From: Colwellia sp. D2M02
GTDB taxonomy: Bacteria; Pseudomonadota; Gammaproteobacteria; Enterobacterales; Alteromonadaceae
Length of the DNA: 43,462 nt
NCBI RefSeq assembly: GCF_018860755.1
Contig: NZ_JAHKPW010000072.1
Span: forward strand, 1 to 43,462
Direction: 5' to 3'
The notes under the pieces are model-generated. The model saw nothing but the letters and a program-made list of their open reading frames with translations, did no database searches and was not told where the DNA came from. This document shows positions 1 to 8,686 of the stretch, piece after piece. Each line of letters starts with the position of its first letter. Within the stretch, counting starts at the first letter, position 1. The position numbers and the translations under genes are program-made.

Positions 1-91
1 GAGCTCAGGTTAACTAATACTGTATTCATATCGAGCTAGTCTCACAAAGAAGTATCTAATTAGCATTTAGCTAATATTTAGCTCATTAATC

Positions 92-120
92 AAAAAGGTT
101 ACCGTTAAGGTAACCTTTTT
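92..120. terminator. Bidirectional intrinsic terminator after the DUF4426 gene
   Basis: A perfect 12-bp stem (AAAAAGGTTACC pairing with GGTAACCTTTTT) surrounds a 5-nt loop. The arms end in an A-run and a T-run, so it can work on either strand. It lies just beyond the stop of the minus-strand DUF4426 gene and probably ends the yggS-proC-yggT-DUF4426 unit. The first 91 bases of the window hold no gene I can support. Confidence 0.85.
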
Positions 121-143
121 ATTGGCCTGTGTTTACGTTAAGG

Positions 144-584
144 CTAATCAACATAAAACTTTTGCGAAAACTTTAATTGCTGCTGCTCTTTACCATCGTT
201 GATCATAAGATCAAAATGAATGGTTTCTTCATTGTTGTATTTAACTTGGGCTAAATAATAAATAGCGTTACCTTCTTTAACTTCAGTAAACTCTAAGTCT
301 TTAAATTGCCCTACATTATTCTTTGCTTTACCGGTAATACTCACAGATTTAGCAGGTTTTTCTTTTTTGCTATTATCAATAACAGCGATATTGACTAGCC
401 CATTATAACGACTACGCGTTATACCATAGGCTTTGGCTATTTCAGGAGTAAAAAAAGTTGAGCCGATAGCCATATAATGTACGTTCATTGTGCCGAGTTT
501 TTTCATGTTTTCAGCATAGGCTGTTGTCGTGCAAAATAATGCTAAAACAAGCGAAATAACCACAGCAGGTATTACATTCTTCAT
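144..584 (-). CDS. DUF4426 domain exported protein
   Basis: A 146-residue protein with a clear Sec signal peptide: a hydrophobic stretch at about residues 5-22 and a likely cut after Ala-Tyr-Ala near residue 25. The mature part is about 120 residues, looks like a small beta-rich domain and has no cysteines or catalytic motif that I recognise. Size, signal and position after yggT match the DUF4426 family, found beside yggT/proC in Vibrio, Shewanella and relatives and of unknown function. It is the last gene of the minus-strand run and is separated from yggT by a 124-bp gap containing a hairpin, so it may be partly independent. The family call rests on context as much as on sequence. Confidence 0.75.
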   Translation of the reverse strand: MKNVIPAVVISLVLALFCTTTAYAENMKKLGTMNVHYMAIGSTFFTPEIAKAYGITRSRYNGLVNIAVIDNSKKEKPAKSVSITGKAKNNVGQFKDLEFTEVKEGNAIYYLAQVKYNNEETIHFDLMINDGKEQQQLKFSQKFYVD

Positions 585-659
585 GGGGATTCTCCAATGG
601 GGTTGACGGTGTAATTATAGGTTAGTTGTTAGGTGCAGGTGTTAGTGGTGTGTGTTTTT

Positions 660-697
660 CACTCTTAGCTTAGCTTACTTTACCTTAGCTAAGAGTG
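660..697. other. Hairpin between yggT and DUF4426
   Basis: An 11-bp perfect inverted repeat (CACTCTTAGCT and AGCTAAGAGTG) encloses a 16-nt loop that itself contains a further TTAGCTTA-like segment. Neither side carries a proper T-run, so it is not a classic terminator. In the minus-strand transcript it would form between yggT and the DUF4426 gene, where it could act as an mRNA stability or processing element or a weak attenuator. Function is inferred only from position. Confidence 0.5.
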
Positions 698-708
698 ATT
701 TCATTACA

Positions 709-1254
709 CTACAGGGCTGACCAATACGGTAACGAACCTGATAATAAAATATTAATCACATTCATCAGTAAGAAAGCGATAATCATTGATAAATCTAAAC
801 CACCCATATTAGGAATAATGCGGCGAATAGGGCGCAAAAATGGCTCAGTTAATTGGCTAAATACCATTAAGGTTGCATTGTAACCTTGTACTACCCAGCT
901 CATCACTGCCATGATGATCATAATAACAAACAGTAAAAAGCCAGCCTGTTTTATTAACACCAATAAACCAATGTAAAACGCTAATGTGCCTAAGTTTTCA
1001 CCGGCAATAGCGGCGAGTGTGAAAAACTTTAAGGTCGCAACAATGTAAGCAACGACAATAGTTGATAAATCTATACCACCAAAGCCAGGAATAATACGGC
1101 GAAATGGCACAACCAATGGATTACTTGCTTTAACAATAAATTGGCTTAATGGGTTATAAAAGTCAGCTTTTACCCATTGTAACCAAACACGCATGATTAA
1201 AATCATTAATAAGGCATCGAAGGCAAATCTCAGCAAATAAATGATGGCTTCCAT
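709..1254 (-). CDS. yggT: YggT family integral membrane protein
   Basis: A 181-residue, strongly hydrophobic protein made of two homologous YGGT repeats. Each repeat has a membrane helix, then a Pro-rich amphipathic turn (FRRIIP..GG.DLS near residues 52-64 and LRRIIP-like PIRRIIPNMGGLDLS near 142-156), then another helix, giving about four to five membrane segments. The family occurs in bacteria and plastids and has been linked to envelope and osmotic functions, but no reaction is known. It follows proC in the same direction with an 80-bp gap, the usual order in gammaproteobacteria. The ATG start gives the first membrane helix immediately, as normal for the family. Confidence 0.92.
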   Translation of the reverse strand: MEAIIYLLRFAFDALLMILIMRVWLQWVKADFYNPLSQFIVKASNPLVVPFRRIIPGFGGIDLSTIVVAYIVATLKFFTLAAIAGENLGTLAFYIGLLVLIKQAGFLLFVIMIIMAVMSWVVQGYNATLMVFSQLTEPFLRPIRRIIPNMGGLDLSMIIAFLLMNVINILLSGSLPYWSAL

Positions 1255-1334
1255 AGTTTTTCTCTCTCTTGATCAAATGTGATAGCAGATAAACGTATTA
1301 TTATGACTTTATCTGCTATTAAAGTTTAGTAACG

Positions 1335-2141
1335 CTATTTTGCCATTTCTTCAGCGCGTGCTATGGCAGCATTCATAGCATTTTTTACCATCAGCTCAAT
1401 ACCATCGGCTTTAAACTGTTCAATAGCAGCATGTGTTGTGCCGCCTTTTGAGGTGACATTACCACGTAGCGTACTAATAGATTCGCTATTATGTGCGACC
1501 ATTTGTGCCGAGCCAAGTGCTGTTTGTTGCACTAGCATGCGGCTTTCTTCATCCGTAAAGCCTAATGATTTGGCGTGGGTTTCCATCGCTTCCATAAATA
1601 AGAAGAAATAGGCAGGTGCAGAGCCTGCTACAGCAATCACATCATTAATCTTACTTTCAGTATCTAACCAAATAATTTTACCAACCGCGCTCATTAGCTT
1701 ACCGCTAGCGGCTTTTTGTTCATCATTAACTTCAGGAGAGGCAAACAAGCCGCTCATACCAAAACCCAGTTGAGATGGTGTATTTGGCATAACACGTACT
1801 ACAGCAGCATTGCTGGCTAAGGCTTGTTGAATTTGCGCTACAGTGCGGCCAGCAGCAACCGAAATAAATAACTTCTGGCTAATATCACAAGTCTTGGTGA
1901 GTTGTTGGCAAACATCAGAAATAAAGTGTGGTTTTACTGATAAAACAATAATGTCGGCAAACTCAGTCGCTTTTATATTATCGTCAGTGTGCATAATGCC
2001 GAATTCATTCGCTAAGGCTAAACGTTTTTCTGGGGATGGATTAGCAACTATAATGTCGCTAGGCGTAACGCCGGAATTAACTAACCCTATAACAATTGCG
2101 CGAGCCATATTACCCGCACCAATAAAGGCGATTTTTTTCAT
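1335..2141 (-). CDS. proC: Pyrroline-5-carboxylate reductase
   Basis: A cytosolic enzyme that reduces 1-pyrroline-5-carboxylate to L-proline with NAD(P)H, the last step of proline synthesis. The 268-residue protein is normal in length. The N-terminus has the dinucleotide-binding motif GAGNMA (residues 8-13) after a beta strand. The C-terminal half carries the family signatures AGSAPAYFF (about 167-175) and the conserved TSKGGTTHAAI block (about 230-240), which shapes the substrate site. It lies 56 bp downstream of yggS in the same direction, a conserved pairing. No leader or operator suggests proline control. Confidence 0.97.
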   Translation of the reverse strand: MKKIAFIGAGNMARAIVIGLVNSGVTPSDIIVANPSPEKRLALANEFGIMHTDDNIKATEFADIIVLSVKPHFISDVCQQLTKTCDISQKLFISVAAGRTVAQIQQALASNAAVVRVMPNTPSQLGFGMSGLFASPEVNDEQKAASGKLMSAVGKIIWLDTESKINDVIAVAGSAPAYFFLFMEAMETHAKSLGFTDEESRMLVQQTALGSAQMVAHNSESISTLRGNVTSKGGTTHAAIEQFKADGIELMVKNAMNAAIARAEEMAK

Positions 2142-2197
2142 TGAATATTCCTTAGTAAATTGAGAATCAAGTAGCCTGTGCTACATCGAATTTTTAA

Positions 2198-2959
2198 TTA
2201 CTGTACTGTTTTTGCTCTGACGCCAAAAATGGCACTACCAATACGTACCATGGTTGAGCCATGCGCGATAGCTATAGATAAATCATCAGACATACCTAAT
2301 GATAACGTGTCAACCGTGGCATATTTCGCTTTTAATGACAGATACATATTCTGCATTTTTTGGTAAGTTTCTACCTGTGCATTCTTTTCTGGGATTGCCA
2401 TAATACCGCGCAGGGTAAGCCTATCACACTGATGAATAATGTCAGCTAAAGAAAATAGCTCAGCTTCATTTAATCCTGACTTGCTTTGCTCGTTATTAAT
2501 ATTAATTTGTATGCATACATTGAGTTTTTTCTCGCTATCGTTAGCGATGTTAGAACCCTCATCGGATAAGTGTTGATTAAGCCGCAGAGCTATTTTTTCT
2601 CTATCAACACTATGCACCCACGAGAAATTTTGCGCTATTTGTTTGGTTTTATTTGATTGGATTGGGCCAATGAAGTGCCAGCAAATATCAGATAAATTAG
2701 ATAATTCAGTTATTTTTTCAAGGGCTTCTTGTAAGTAATTCTCACCGAAGTCTCGCTGACCCCATAAATAAGCTTGTTTAATATCAGTGCTTGGCTTAGT
2801 TTTAGATACGGCTAGCAATTTAACCGTAGCATTATCATTTGATGTAGCTAAGCTTTTGTTATTGTTTAGGGGGCTATCTGCAGTCAAAAGTATTTTTTGC
2901 TGGCAAGCTAGGTTAATTTGAGCTTTAATTTTATCGAGATTATCTTTAATGTGGTTCAT
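2198..2959 (-). CDS. yggS: YggS/PROSC family pyridoxal phosphate homeostasis protein
   Basis: A PLP-binding protein with an alanine-racemase-like barrel fold that keeps PLP and amino acid pools balanced; no enzymatic reaction is established. The PLP lysine is in LLAVSKTKP (Lys53), followed by the expected FGENYLQEAL segment, HFIGPIQSNK, and the C-terminal SLGMSDDLSIAIAHGSTMVRIGSAIFG-type phosphate-binding end. At 253 residues it is about 20 longer than the E. coli protein (234). Much of the excess is a low-complexity Asn/Ser/Thr-rich insert near residues 25-46, just before the PLP strand. It is first in the minus-strand operon with proC and yggT and is divergent from pilT across a 100-bp gap. 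Confidence 0.95.
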   Translation of the reverse strand: MNHIKDNLDKIKAQINLACQQKILLTADSPLNNNKSLATSNDNATVKLLAVSKTKPSTDIKQAYLWGQRDFGENYLQEALEKITELSNLSDICWHFIGPIQSNKTKQIAQNFSWVHSVDREKIALRLNQHLSDEGSNIANDSEKKLNVCIQININNEQSKSGLNEAELFSLADIIHQCDRLTLRGIMAIPEKNAQVETYQKMQNMYLSLKAKYATVDTLSLGMSDDLSIAIAHGSTMVRIGSAIFGVRAKTVQ

Positions 2960-3059
2960 ATGATTTTTCTAAACTGTTTTAACTTACCTGACTTTATAGT
3001 TATTATAACCTATTAATTATAAGACTATTATTACTAAATTTTACTAAAAAGAGGCTTTT

Positions 3060-4103
3060 ATGGATATAACCGAACTACTTGCATTTAGTGTGCAACACAA
3101 CGCATCGGATTTGCATTTATCTACGGGAACGCCACCTTCTATTCGTGTTGACGGTGATGTGCGTAAGCTAAATATCCCTGCCTTTGACGCTAAAGATGTT
3201 AATGCGTTGGTTTACGATATTATGAACGATAGACAACGAAAAGAATATGAAGAAAACCTTGAGGTCGATTTTTCGTTTGAAGTACCTAGTCTTGCTCGTT
3301 TCAGGGTAAATGCCTTTAACCAAAACCGTGGTCCTGCTGCCGTATTTCGTACCATTCCAAGTAAAATTTTATCATTGGATGATTTAGGTTGCCCTGAAAT
3401 ATTTCGCGATATTTCGGATACGCCGCGCGGCTTAGTGCTCGTTACGGGGCCAACAGGCTCTGGTAAATCAACCACGTTAGCGGCAATGGTCGATTATATT
3501 AATGATCATAAGCATGACCACATTTTAACCATCGAAGACCCAATAGAATTTGTGCACGAAAATAAAAAATGTTTAATTAACCAACGTGAAGTGCATCGCG
3601 ATACCTTAAGTTTTGAAGCGGCGTTACGCTCCGCATTACGTGAAGATCCCGATGTTATTCTTGTTGGTGAAATGCGTGATTTAGAAACCATTCGCCTTGC
3701 TATGACCGCCGCTGAAACAGGTCATTTAGTTTTTGGGACGCTACATACTACCTCTGCACCTAAAACCATTGACCGTATTATTGATGTATTTCCTGGGGAA
3801 GAAAAATCAATGGTGCGCTCAATGTTATCAGAATCTCTACGTGCGGTTATCTCGCAAACGCTAATTAAAAAAGTTGGCGGCGGCCGAGTAGCCGCTCATG
3901 AAATTATGATTGGCGTTCCTGCTATTCGTAACCTTATTCGTGAAGATAAAATTGCGCAAATGTACTCGGCTATTCAAACAGGTATGCAACATGGTATGCA
4001 AACCATGGATCAATGCTTACAAAACTTGGTAAACCGTGGTTTGATCACTAAACAAGATGCGATGGAAAAAGCCGTAGATAAAAACCAGTTTTCAGGTTTT
4101 TAA
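3060..4103 (+). CDS. pilT: Type IV pilus twitching motility (retraction) ATPase PilT
   Basis: A hexameric cytosolic ATPase at the base of type IV pili that powers pilus retraction, twitching and DNA uptake. The 347-residue length is typical. Visible motifs are Walker A GPTGSGKST (130-138), the Asp box around LTIEDPIEF, Walker B DPDVILVGEMRD (197-208), the His box AETGHLVFGTLHT (218-230), and AIRNLIRE (around 280-290), which is diagnostic of PilT rather than PilB. ATG start with an AAGAGG-type ribosome site shortly upstream. It is followed by pilU after 72 bp, the normal pair. The pilus structural genes are elsewhere. Confidence 0.97.
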   Translation: MDITELLAFSVQHNASDLHLSTGTPPSIRVDGDVRKLNIPAFDAKDVNALVYDIMNDRQRKEYEENLEVDFSFEVPSLARFRVNAFNQNRGPAAVFRTIPSKILSLDDLGCPEIFRDISDTPRGLVLVTGPTGSGKSTTLAAMVDYINDHKHDHILTIEDPIEFVHENKKCLINQREVHRDTLSFEAALRSALREDPDVILVGEMRDLETIRLAMTAAETGHLVFGTLHTTSAPKTIDRIIDVFPGEEKSMVRSMLSESLRAVISQTLIKKVGGGRVAAHEIMIGVPAIRNLIREDKIAQMYSAIQTGMQHGMQTMDQCLQNLVNRGLITKQDAMEKAVDKNQFSGF

Positions 4104-4117
4104 TTGACTCCCTTTTT

Positions 4118-4143
4118 AGGACTTAGTGACGGCGCTAAGTCCT
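4118..4143 (+). other. Hairpin between pilT and pilU
   Basis: A 9-bp perfect stem (AGGACTTAG / CTAAGTCCT) with an 8-nt loop, followed by TGTTTATTTG rather than a full T-run. It sits in the 72-bp gap between pilT and pilU and could be a partial terminator that lowers pilU expression relative to pilT, or a stabiliser of the pilT message. This is inferred from position and structure only. Confidence 0.5.
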
Positions 4144-4175
4144 GTTTATTTGTAGTATAAGAACAAGGACATTAA

Positions 4176-5303
4176 ATGAATTTCCATCATTTACTTGAAA
4201 AAATGGTCAAAGAAGATGCTTCTGATATGTTTGTTACGGCAAAGCTAGCAGTAAGTGCAAAAATTAATGGTGAGTTACGTCCTATTGATGATCAGGTATT
4301 AACGCCAGAGCAATCGCTTGGTTTAGTTCATGATGCCATGAATGAAAAGCAAAAAAAGCAATTTGACGAAGAAAAAGAGTGTAACTTTGCCATAGACATT
4401 GAAAGTATTGGTCGTTTTCGTATCTCTGCTTTTTGGCAGCGTGACATGGCGGGCATGGTTATTCGTCGTATTGTTACTGATATTCCTGAAGTCGACGATT
4501 TAGGGTTACCGCCCGTATTAAAAGACGTGGTTATGTCTAAACGTGGTTTAGTGTTATTTGTTGGTGGTACCGGTACCGGTAAGTCGACCTCAATGGCCTC
4601 ACTTATTGGCTATCGTAATCGTAACTCTCGCGGCCATATTTTAACCATAGAAGATCCGGTTGAATTTGTTCATGAACACGGTAAAAGCATGATCACTCAG
4701 CGTGAGGTAGGCTTAGATACTGAAACCTTTGAAGCCGCACTGCAAAGCTCCTTACGTCAAGCACCCGATGTTATTCTTATTGGTGAAATCCGTAGTCGAG
4801 AAATTATGGAGCATGCATTAAGTTTTGCTGAAACAGGTCACTTATGTATTGCGACTTTGCATGCTAATAATGCCAACCAAGCTATTGACCGTATTATGCA
4901 TTTAGTACCAGCGGATCAGCATGGTAAATTATTGTTTGATTTAGCATTAAATTTACGCGGTATTATTGCTCAGCAATTAGTGCCGACACATGACGGTAAT
5001 AGTCGTGTTGCTGCCATTGAAATATTGCTTAACTCGCCATTTATTGGTGAGTTAATTAAAAAAGGTGAAATTGGTAGTATTAAAGAAGTGATGGAAAAAT
5101 CGAACGAGCTTGGTATGCAAACCTTCGATCAGGCGTTATTTAAACATTACCAGCAAGGTATTATTACGTATGCAGATGCGCTACATCATGCCGACTCACC
5201 TAATGATTTACGCTTAATGATTAAGTTACGTAGTAATGAGCAAGGCGGTACGGGCGGTTTATCGGGTGTAACACTTGATGGTTTAGAGCCAGACGAAGAG
5301 TAG
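4176..5303 (+). CDS. pilU: PilT/PilU family type IV pilus ATPase PilU
   Basis: An accessory retraction ATPase that works with PilT and helps retract pili under load. The 375-residue protein is colinear with PilT: Walker A GGTGTGKST (130-138), LTIEDPVEF, Walker B APDVILIGEIRS, and His box AETGHLCIATLHANN. It lacks the AIRNLIRE motif and has the longer C-terminus (rich in Gly and acidic residues, ending GLEPDEE) usual for PilU. ATG start preceded by AACAAGGAC. Its message ends at a strong palindromic terminator 20 bp after the stop. Confidence 0.96.
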   Translation: MNFHHLLEKMVKEDASDMFVTAKLAVSAKINGELRPIDDQVLTPEQSLGLVHDAMNEKQKKQFDEEKECNFAIDIESIGRFRISAFWQRDMAGMVIRRIVTDIPEVDDLGLPPVLKDVVMSKRGLVLFVGGTGTGKSTSMASLIGYRNRNSRGHILTIEDPVEFVHEHGKSMITQREVGLDTETFEAALQSSLRQAPDVILIGEIRSREIMEHALSFAETGHLCIATLHANNANQAIDRIMHLVPADQHGKLLFDLALNLRGIIAQQLVPTHDGNSRVAAIEILLNSPFIGELIKKGEIGSIKEVMEKSNELGMQTFDQALFKHYQQGIITYADALHHADSPNDLRLMIKLRSNEQGGTGGLSGVTLDGLEPDEE

Positions 5304-5321
5304 CTTTAACCTGTTGACTAT

Positions 5322-5354
5322 AAAAATGCAGCTTAATTAAGCTGCATTTTTTAT
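5322..5354 (+). terminator. Intrinsic terminator of pilT-pilU
   Basis: A 30-bp perfect palindrome (AAAAATGCAGCTTAA then its complement) followed by further T residues, starting about 19 bp after the pilU stop. It is A/T-flanked on both sides and could also act on the opposite strand, but the minus-strand CBS gene ends more than 130 bp away. Confidence 0.85.
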
Positions 5355-5484
5355 GAGCAGTAGTTTTATAAGCTGTATTTTTATGGGGAGTCTTTTTAGA
5401 GAATTTATTTTTATAAAGTTAGTCGAAGAATATCTCCAAAAGCTACTTAACCTGAATTAGATGTGTGGACTCATCTTACCTAGG

Positions 5485-5910
5485 TTAATTGTTCTTTTTT
5501 CGATATTGCAAGGCAATAACTTTTAAAATATCACGCCAAGTAATAATACCAATAGGCTTATTTTGTTCGTCAATAATAGGTAAACAAGAAACATGATTGT
5601 CATGAAAGAGCAGTACAGCTTCGCTAATGGATTGCTCCGTTTGCCCACAAACTAAGGTTCTTGACATAATTTGATGTATTTTCTTATGTGCAAGAATTAC
5701 ATCTTTATGGCTTTCGTTACGTGTGCCTATCGTGGGGCTGATGTTTTTGAACAAGTCTCTGTCAGTAATAACACCCGCCAACTCCTCTTCATCATTTAAA
5801 ATTAAAATATGATGAATACTATGCTGATTAAAAACATCGCGTGCTTTATTAAGATCATCATCAAGGTTTAATGTGATCAGGTTTTTACTCATTAAATTTT
5901 CTACTTTCAT
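5485..5910 (-). CDS. Tandem CBS domain protein
   Basis: A 141-residue soluble protein made almost entirely of two CBS motifs, about residues 1-60 (ending AGVITDRDLFKN) and 75-135 (ending IGIITWRDILKV). A CBS pair forms one Bateman module, which in other proteins binds adenine nucleotides or related ligands. The GVITDRD and GIITWRD segments are the typical nucleotide-contact ends of each repeat. No catalytic or DNA-binding domain is attached, so the target cannot be read from the sequence. It is transcribed away from the pst operon and ends facing pilU. A regulatory role is inferred from the domain alone. Confidence 0.85.
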   Translation of the reverse strand: MKVENLMSKNLITLNLDDDLNKARDVFNQHSIHHILILNDEEELAGVITDRDLFKNISPTIGTRNESHKDVILAHKKIHQIMSRTLVCGQTEQSISEAVLLFHDNHVSCLPIIDEQNKPIGIITWRDILKVIALQYRKKNN

Positions 5911-6224
5911 ATCAGCACAAACTATTTGTTAAAGGTGAAGGTAAGATCATTGTTTTCTATATTACTTTTATACGATAAATAATGAACAACCGCTATGTTT
6001 TATCGTGAAAAAATGTAATCAAACTGTTGAAAATAAAGTTACCTTGTTATGCAGAGCTATTATGCTTTCTGCACAAATAACGAGTTAGCAGCTAAAACCC
6101 TTTACTCTGTTGTGTTAGGAGTGCTTATTTGATGAGGTAGCTGTTAAGCACCTTAGACTTTAATAGTGACTCAGCAAGTTTAATTAACGCTATTAGCCCG
6201 TTCAGATAAGTGAATTGAATAATA
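5911..6224. other. Gene-free stretch upstream of the Pho box
   Basis: This stretch separates the CBS gene from the Pho box of the pst operon. It must hold the minus-strand promoter of the CBS gene. I see no credible open reading frame and no tRNA. The segment TGCAGAGCTATTATGCTTTCTGCA near 6050-6073 can fold into a weak hairpin with interruptions, but it has no T-run. I see nothing else that I can support. Confidence 0.4.
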
Positions 6225-6258
6225 CTGTAATATAACTGTCACATAACTGTCTTATACT
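6225..6258 (+). promoter_or_regulatory. Tandem Pho box and -10 element of the pst operon
   Basis: Three CTGT units recur every 11 bp: CTGTAATATAA, CTGTCACATAA, CTGTC. The first two units (6225-6242) match the PhoB box consensus CTGTCATAWAWCTGTCAY at 17 of 18 positions. The second overlapping box (6236-6253) matches at 16 of 18. A -10-like TATACT (6253-6258) follows the first box by 10 bp, the layout in which PhoB binding replaces the -35 contact. Transcription would start near 6265 and give a leader of about 55 nt before pstC. This predicts induction by phosphate starvation through PhoB~P. The consensus and geometry are established knowledge; the site itself is read directly. Confidence 0.9.
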
Positions 6259-6319
6259 TTGCCACGATATTAATTCGATCATTTTTTATGATACTCATTT
6301 GAGTCAAAAGGTTGTTTAC

Positions 6320-8608
6320 GTGGCAAAAGTTTCTAAATCAAACCGCAGTCGAGAGCTGAAAAATTCAGTCGCTAAGTGGTTAGTAACTGTTGGTGGTATT
6401 AGCGTGTTATTTACGTTAGTACTGATCTTTCTTTATTTACTTTATGTAATTAAACCCATTTTTGAGTCGGCAACCGTTGAGCCAGTAACCCAAATTGCGC
6501 TGACGACTAAAACAGAAACATTAAGTGTTGGTGTTGATGAACTCAAAGAGGTGGCTTATCAAATTAGCCAAAGTGGTAACATTAATTTTTATCACTTGAA
6601 AACCAGTGATGAACAGGCGAAAAACCAGTATCAATCTGGAGATATTGCACTTTCTCAGCCGTTAGTAGAGCAGGGTGACATATTAAGCCAAGTAATCTCG
6701 TTTGGTTTAGACAATAAACTATTACTCACAAAGCAAGGCAAAATTCAGTTAATTAAGCCGAGCTTTCAAGCGCAATATACCGACAACAGTCGTGAAATTG
6801 TCCCACGGGTGAGCTATCCATTAGGTGAAAGCTCATTAGTCATTGATGAACAAGATGAAACGATTAGCGTACTTGATTTCGCGATGAGTGATGAAAAAAT
6901 GGTATTTGTCGCTTTTACTCAAGACAGCCGTCTTATTTATACCAGTTTTATTGCCGAAGATGATTTTAGCTACAGTGATTCAGACTATGAAACTAACTTT
7001 ATTGAAATAAGCGATGAGTTCACCGATGTTGATGAAGTGTATATTTCTCCTGATTTAAATTTGGCGTTTGTACGCTCGCATTCTACGGTATTTGTTTATG
7101 ACTTAGATGACGACAGTGCCAGCTTACGTGCCACTATTAACCCTGAATTTTCACAAGCTAATACTTATTTAACAACAATGGCATTGCTATCTGGCGGTAG
7201 TTCATTATTACTTGGTGATAACCAAGGTCAAGTGAGCCAGTGGTTTGAAGTAGCAACAGATAATGGTCGCCAATTTAAGCAAGTTCGTACTTTTAAAAGT
7301 CAAACTAATGCCACTCAAGGTGAGCCAGCAATTCGTGCTATTTACCCTGAACAATTTCGCAAAAGTTTTTATACGCTCAATGAACAGGGCGAGTTAAATA
7401 TATTTTATACCACCAGTGATGCACATTTATGGCAAGGCACGTTAGTTGAAGAAAATATGCAAGCGCTAGCAATTGCCCCTCGTGCTGATGGTTTGGTCGT
7501 CATGAGTGAAAGCCTAAATACAGACTCAGTCAAACAAACCTTACATGTGTTTAGTGTACATAACGAACATCCAGAAGTTACTTGGCATGCTTTATGGCAA
7601 GAAGTTTGGTATGAAGGTTACGCCGAGCCTGACTATATTTGGCAATCTACTTCAGGCTCTGATGACTTTGAAGCGAAGTTTTCATTAGTACCTATTTCTT
7701 TTGGTACCATTAAAGCCGCACTTTATGCGATGTTATTTGCAGTGCCAATTGCTTTAACCGCAGCGATTTATACCGCATACTTTATGACTCCAGGGTTACG
7801 TAAAAAAGTAAAACCAACCATTGAAATGATGGAAGCACTACCTACCGTTATTTTAGGATTTTTAGCCGGTTTGTGGCTAGCACCTTTAATGGAAGCATAC
7901 TTGCCTGCTGTTTTCTTACTTTTTATTTTCTTACCATTGTCGACCTTAATTACTGCCTTTGTTTGGCATAATTTACCACGCGATTTAAAAACCAAAGTGC
8001 CTGAAACTTTAGCGCCACTGATTTTAATTCCAGTGATTATCTTAGCAGCATACGCCGCTTTCGCTTTATCGCCTGTTTTAGAATTAGTCTTTTTTGGTGG
8101 AGATATGCGTCAATATATTACTAATGATTTAGGTATTGATTTTGACCAACGTAATGCTTTAGTGGTTGGCATTGCCATGGGCTTTGCGGTTATCCCTACT
8201 ATTTTTTCTATGGCTGAAGATGCCATCTTCAGTGTTCCTACGCATTTAACTAGTGGCTCATTAGCACTTGGTGCAACACAGTGGCAAACCTTAGCTAAAG
8301 TTGTGCTATTAACTGCAAGCCCTGGGATATTCTCTGCGGTAATGATGGGCTTAGGTCGTGCAGTAGGGGAGACCATGATTGTATTAATGGCTACAGGTAA
8401 TACGCCAATTCTCGATTGGAGTATTTTCCAAGGAATGAGAACCCTAGCAGCGAATATTGCCGTTGAAATGCCTGAGTCAGAAGTGGGTAGTTCACATTAC
8501 CGTATTTTGTTCTTAGCCGCGTTTGTTCTCTTTGTTTTTACCTTTATTTTCAACACTATTGCAGAGTTCGTTCGTCAGCGATTACGTGAAAAATACAGTT
8601 CGATGTAA
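6320..8608 (+). CDS. pstC: Phosphate ABC transporter permease PstC with large periplasmic domain
   Basis: One of the two inner membrane permeases of the high-affinity phosphate importer. With this start the protein has 762 residues, far more than the 319 of E. coli PstC. One membrane helix (about 20-45) is followed by about 400 residues, mostly beta-rich with repeating short strands, likely periplasmic. Then comes the normal permease core (about 455-750) with the EAA-type loop ALGATQWQTLAKVVLL and the following GRAVGETM. Long PstC forms are known in marine gammaproteobacteria. GTG at 6320 has AAAAGG 8 bp upstream and is preferred; a TTG at 6299 in the same frame would add seven residues but has no ribosome site. 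It follows the Pho box and leads pstA by 78 bp. Confidence 0.93.
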   Translation: MAKVSKSNRSRELKNSVAKWLVTVGGISVLFTLVLIFLYLLYVIKPIFESATVEPVTQIALTTKTETLSVGVDELKEVAYQISQSGNINFYHLKTSDEQAKNQYQSGDIALSQPLVEQGDILSQVISFGLDNKLLLTKQGKIQLIKPSFQAQYTDNSREIVPRVSYPLGESSLVIDEQDETISVLDFAMSDEKMVFVAFTQDSRLIYTSFIAEDDFSYSDSDYETNFIEISDEFTDVDEVYISPDLNLAFVRSHSTVFVYDLDDDSASLRATINPEFSQANTYLTTMALLSGGSSLLLGDNQGQVSQWFEVATDNGRQFKQVRTFKSQTNATQGEPAIRAIYPEQFRKSFYTLNEQGELNIFYTTSDAHLWQGTLVEENMQALAIAPRADGLVVMSESLNTDSVKQTLHVFSVHNEHPEVTWHALWQEVWYEGYAEPDYIWQSTSGSDDFEAKFSLVPISFGTIKAALYAMLFAVPIALTAAIYTAYFMTPGLRKKVKPTIEMMEALPTVILGFLAGLWLAPLMEAYLPAVFLLFIFLPLSTLITAFVWHNLPRDLKTKVPETLAPLILIPVIILAAYAAFALSPVLELVFFGGDMRQYITNDLGIDFDQRNALVVGIAMGFAVIPTIFSMAEDAIFSVPTHLTSGSLALGATQWQTLAKVVLLTASPGIFSAVMMGLGRAVGETMIVLMATGNTPILDWSIFQGMRTLAANIAVEMPESEVGSSHYRILFLAAFVLFVFTFIFNTIAEFVRQRLREKYSSM

Positions 8609-8686
8609 GCGTATTTATTGAAAGTTCAGTTGTACAGTAGAGGCAACAAATGTTGTCTGGTTAACTAATAATAGAGTTTTATTTTT

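Noticed and set aside
1..91. Possible partial gene at the left edge
   Set aside because: No reading frame of useful length or recognisable content enters from the left; only AT-rich sequence before the terminator at 92-120.
695..883. Small plus-strand open frame overlapping yggT
   Set aside because: It lies within the minus-strand yggT coding region, has no ribosome site and no recognisable domain. Other frames opposite proC, yggS, pilT, sdaA, fumarase and similar genes were dropped for the same reason.
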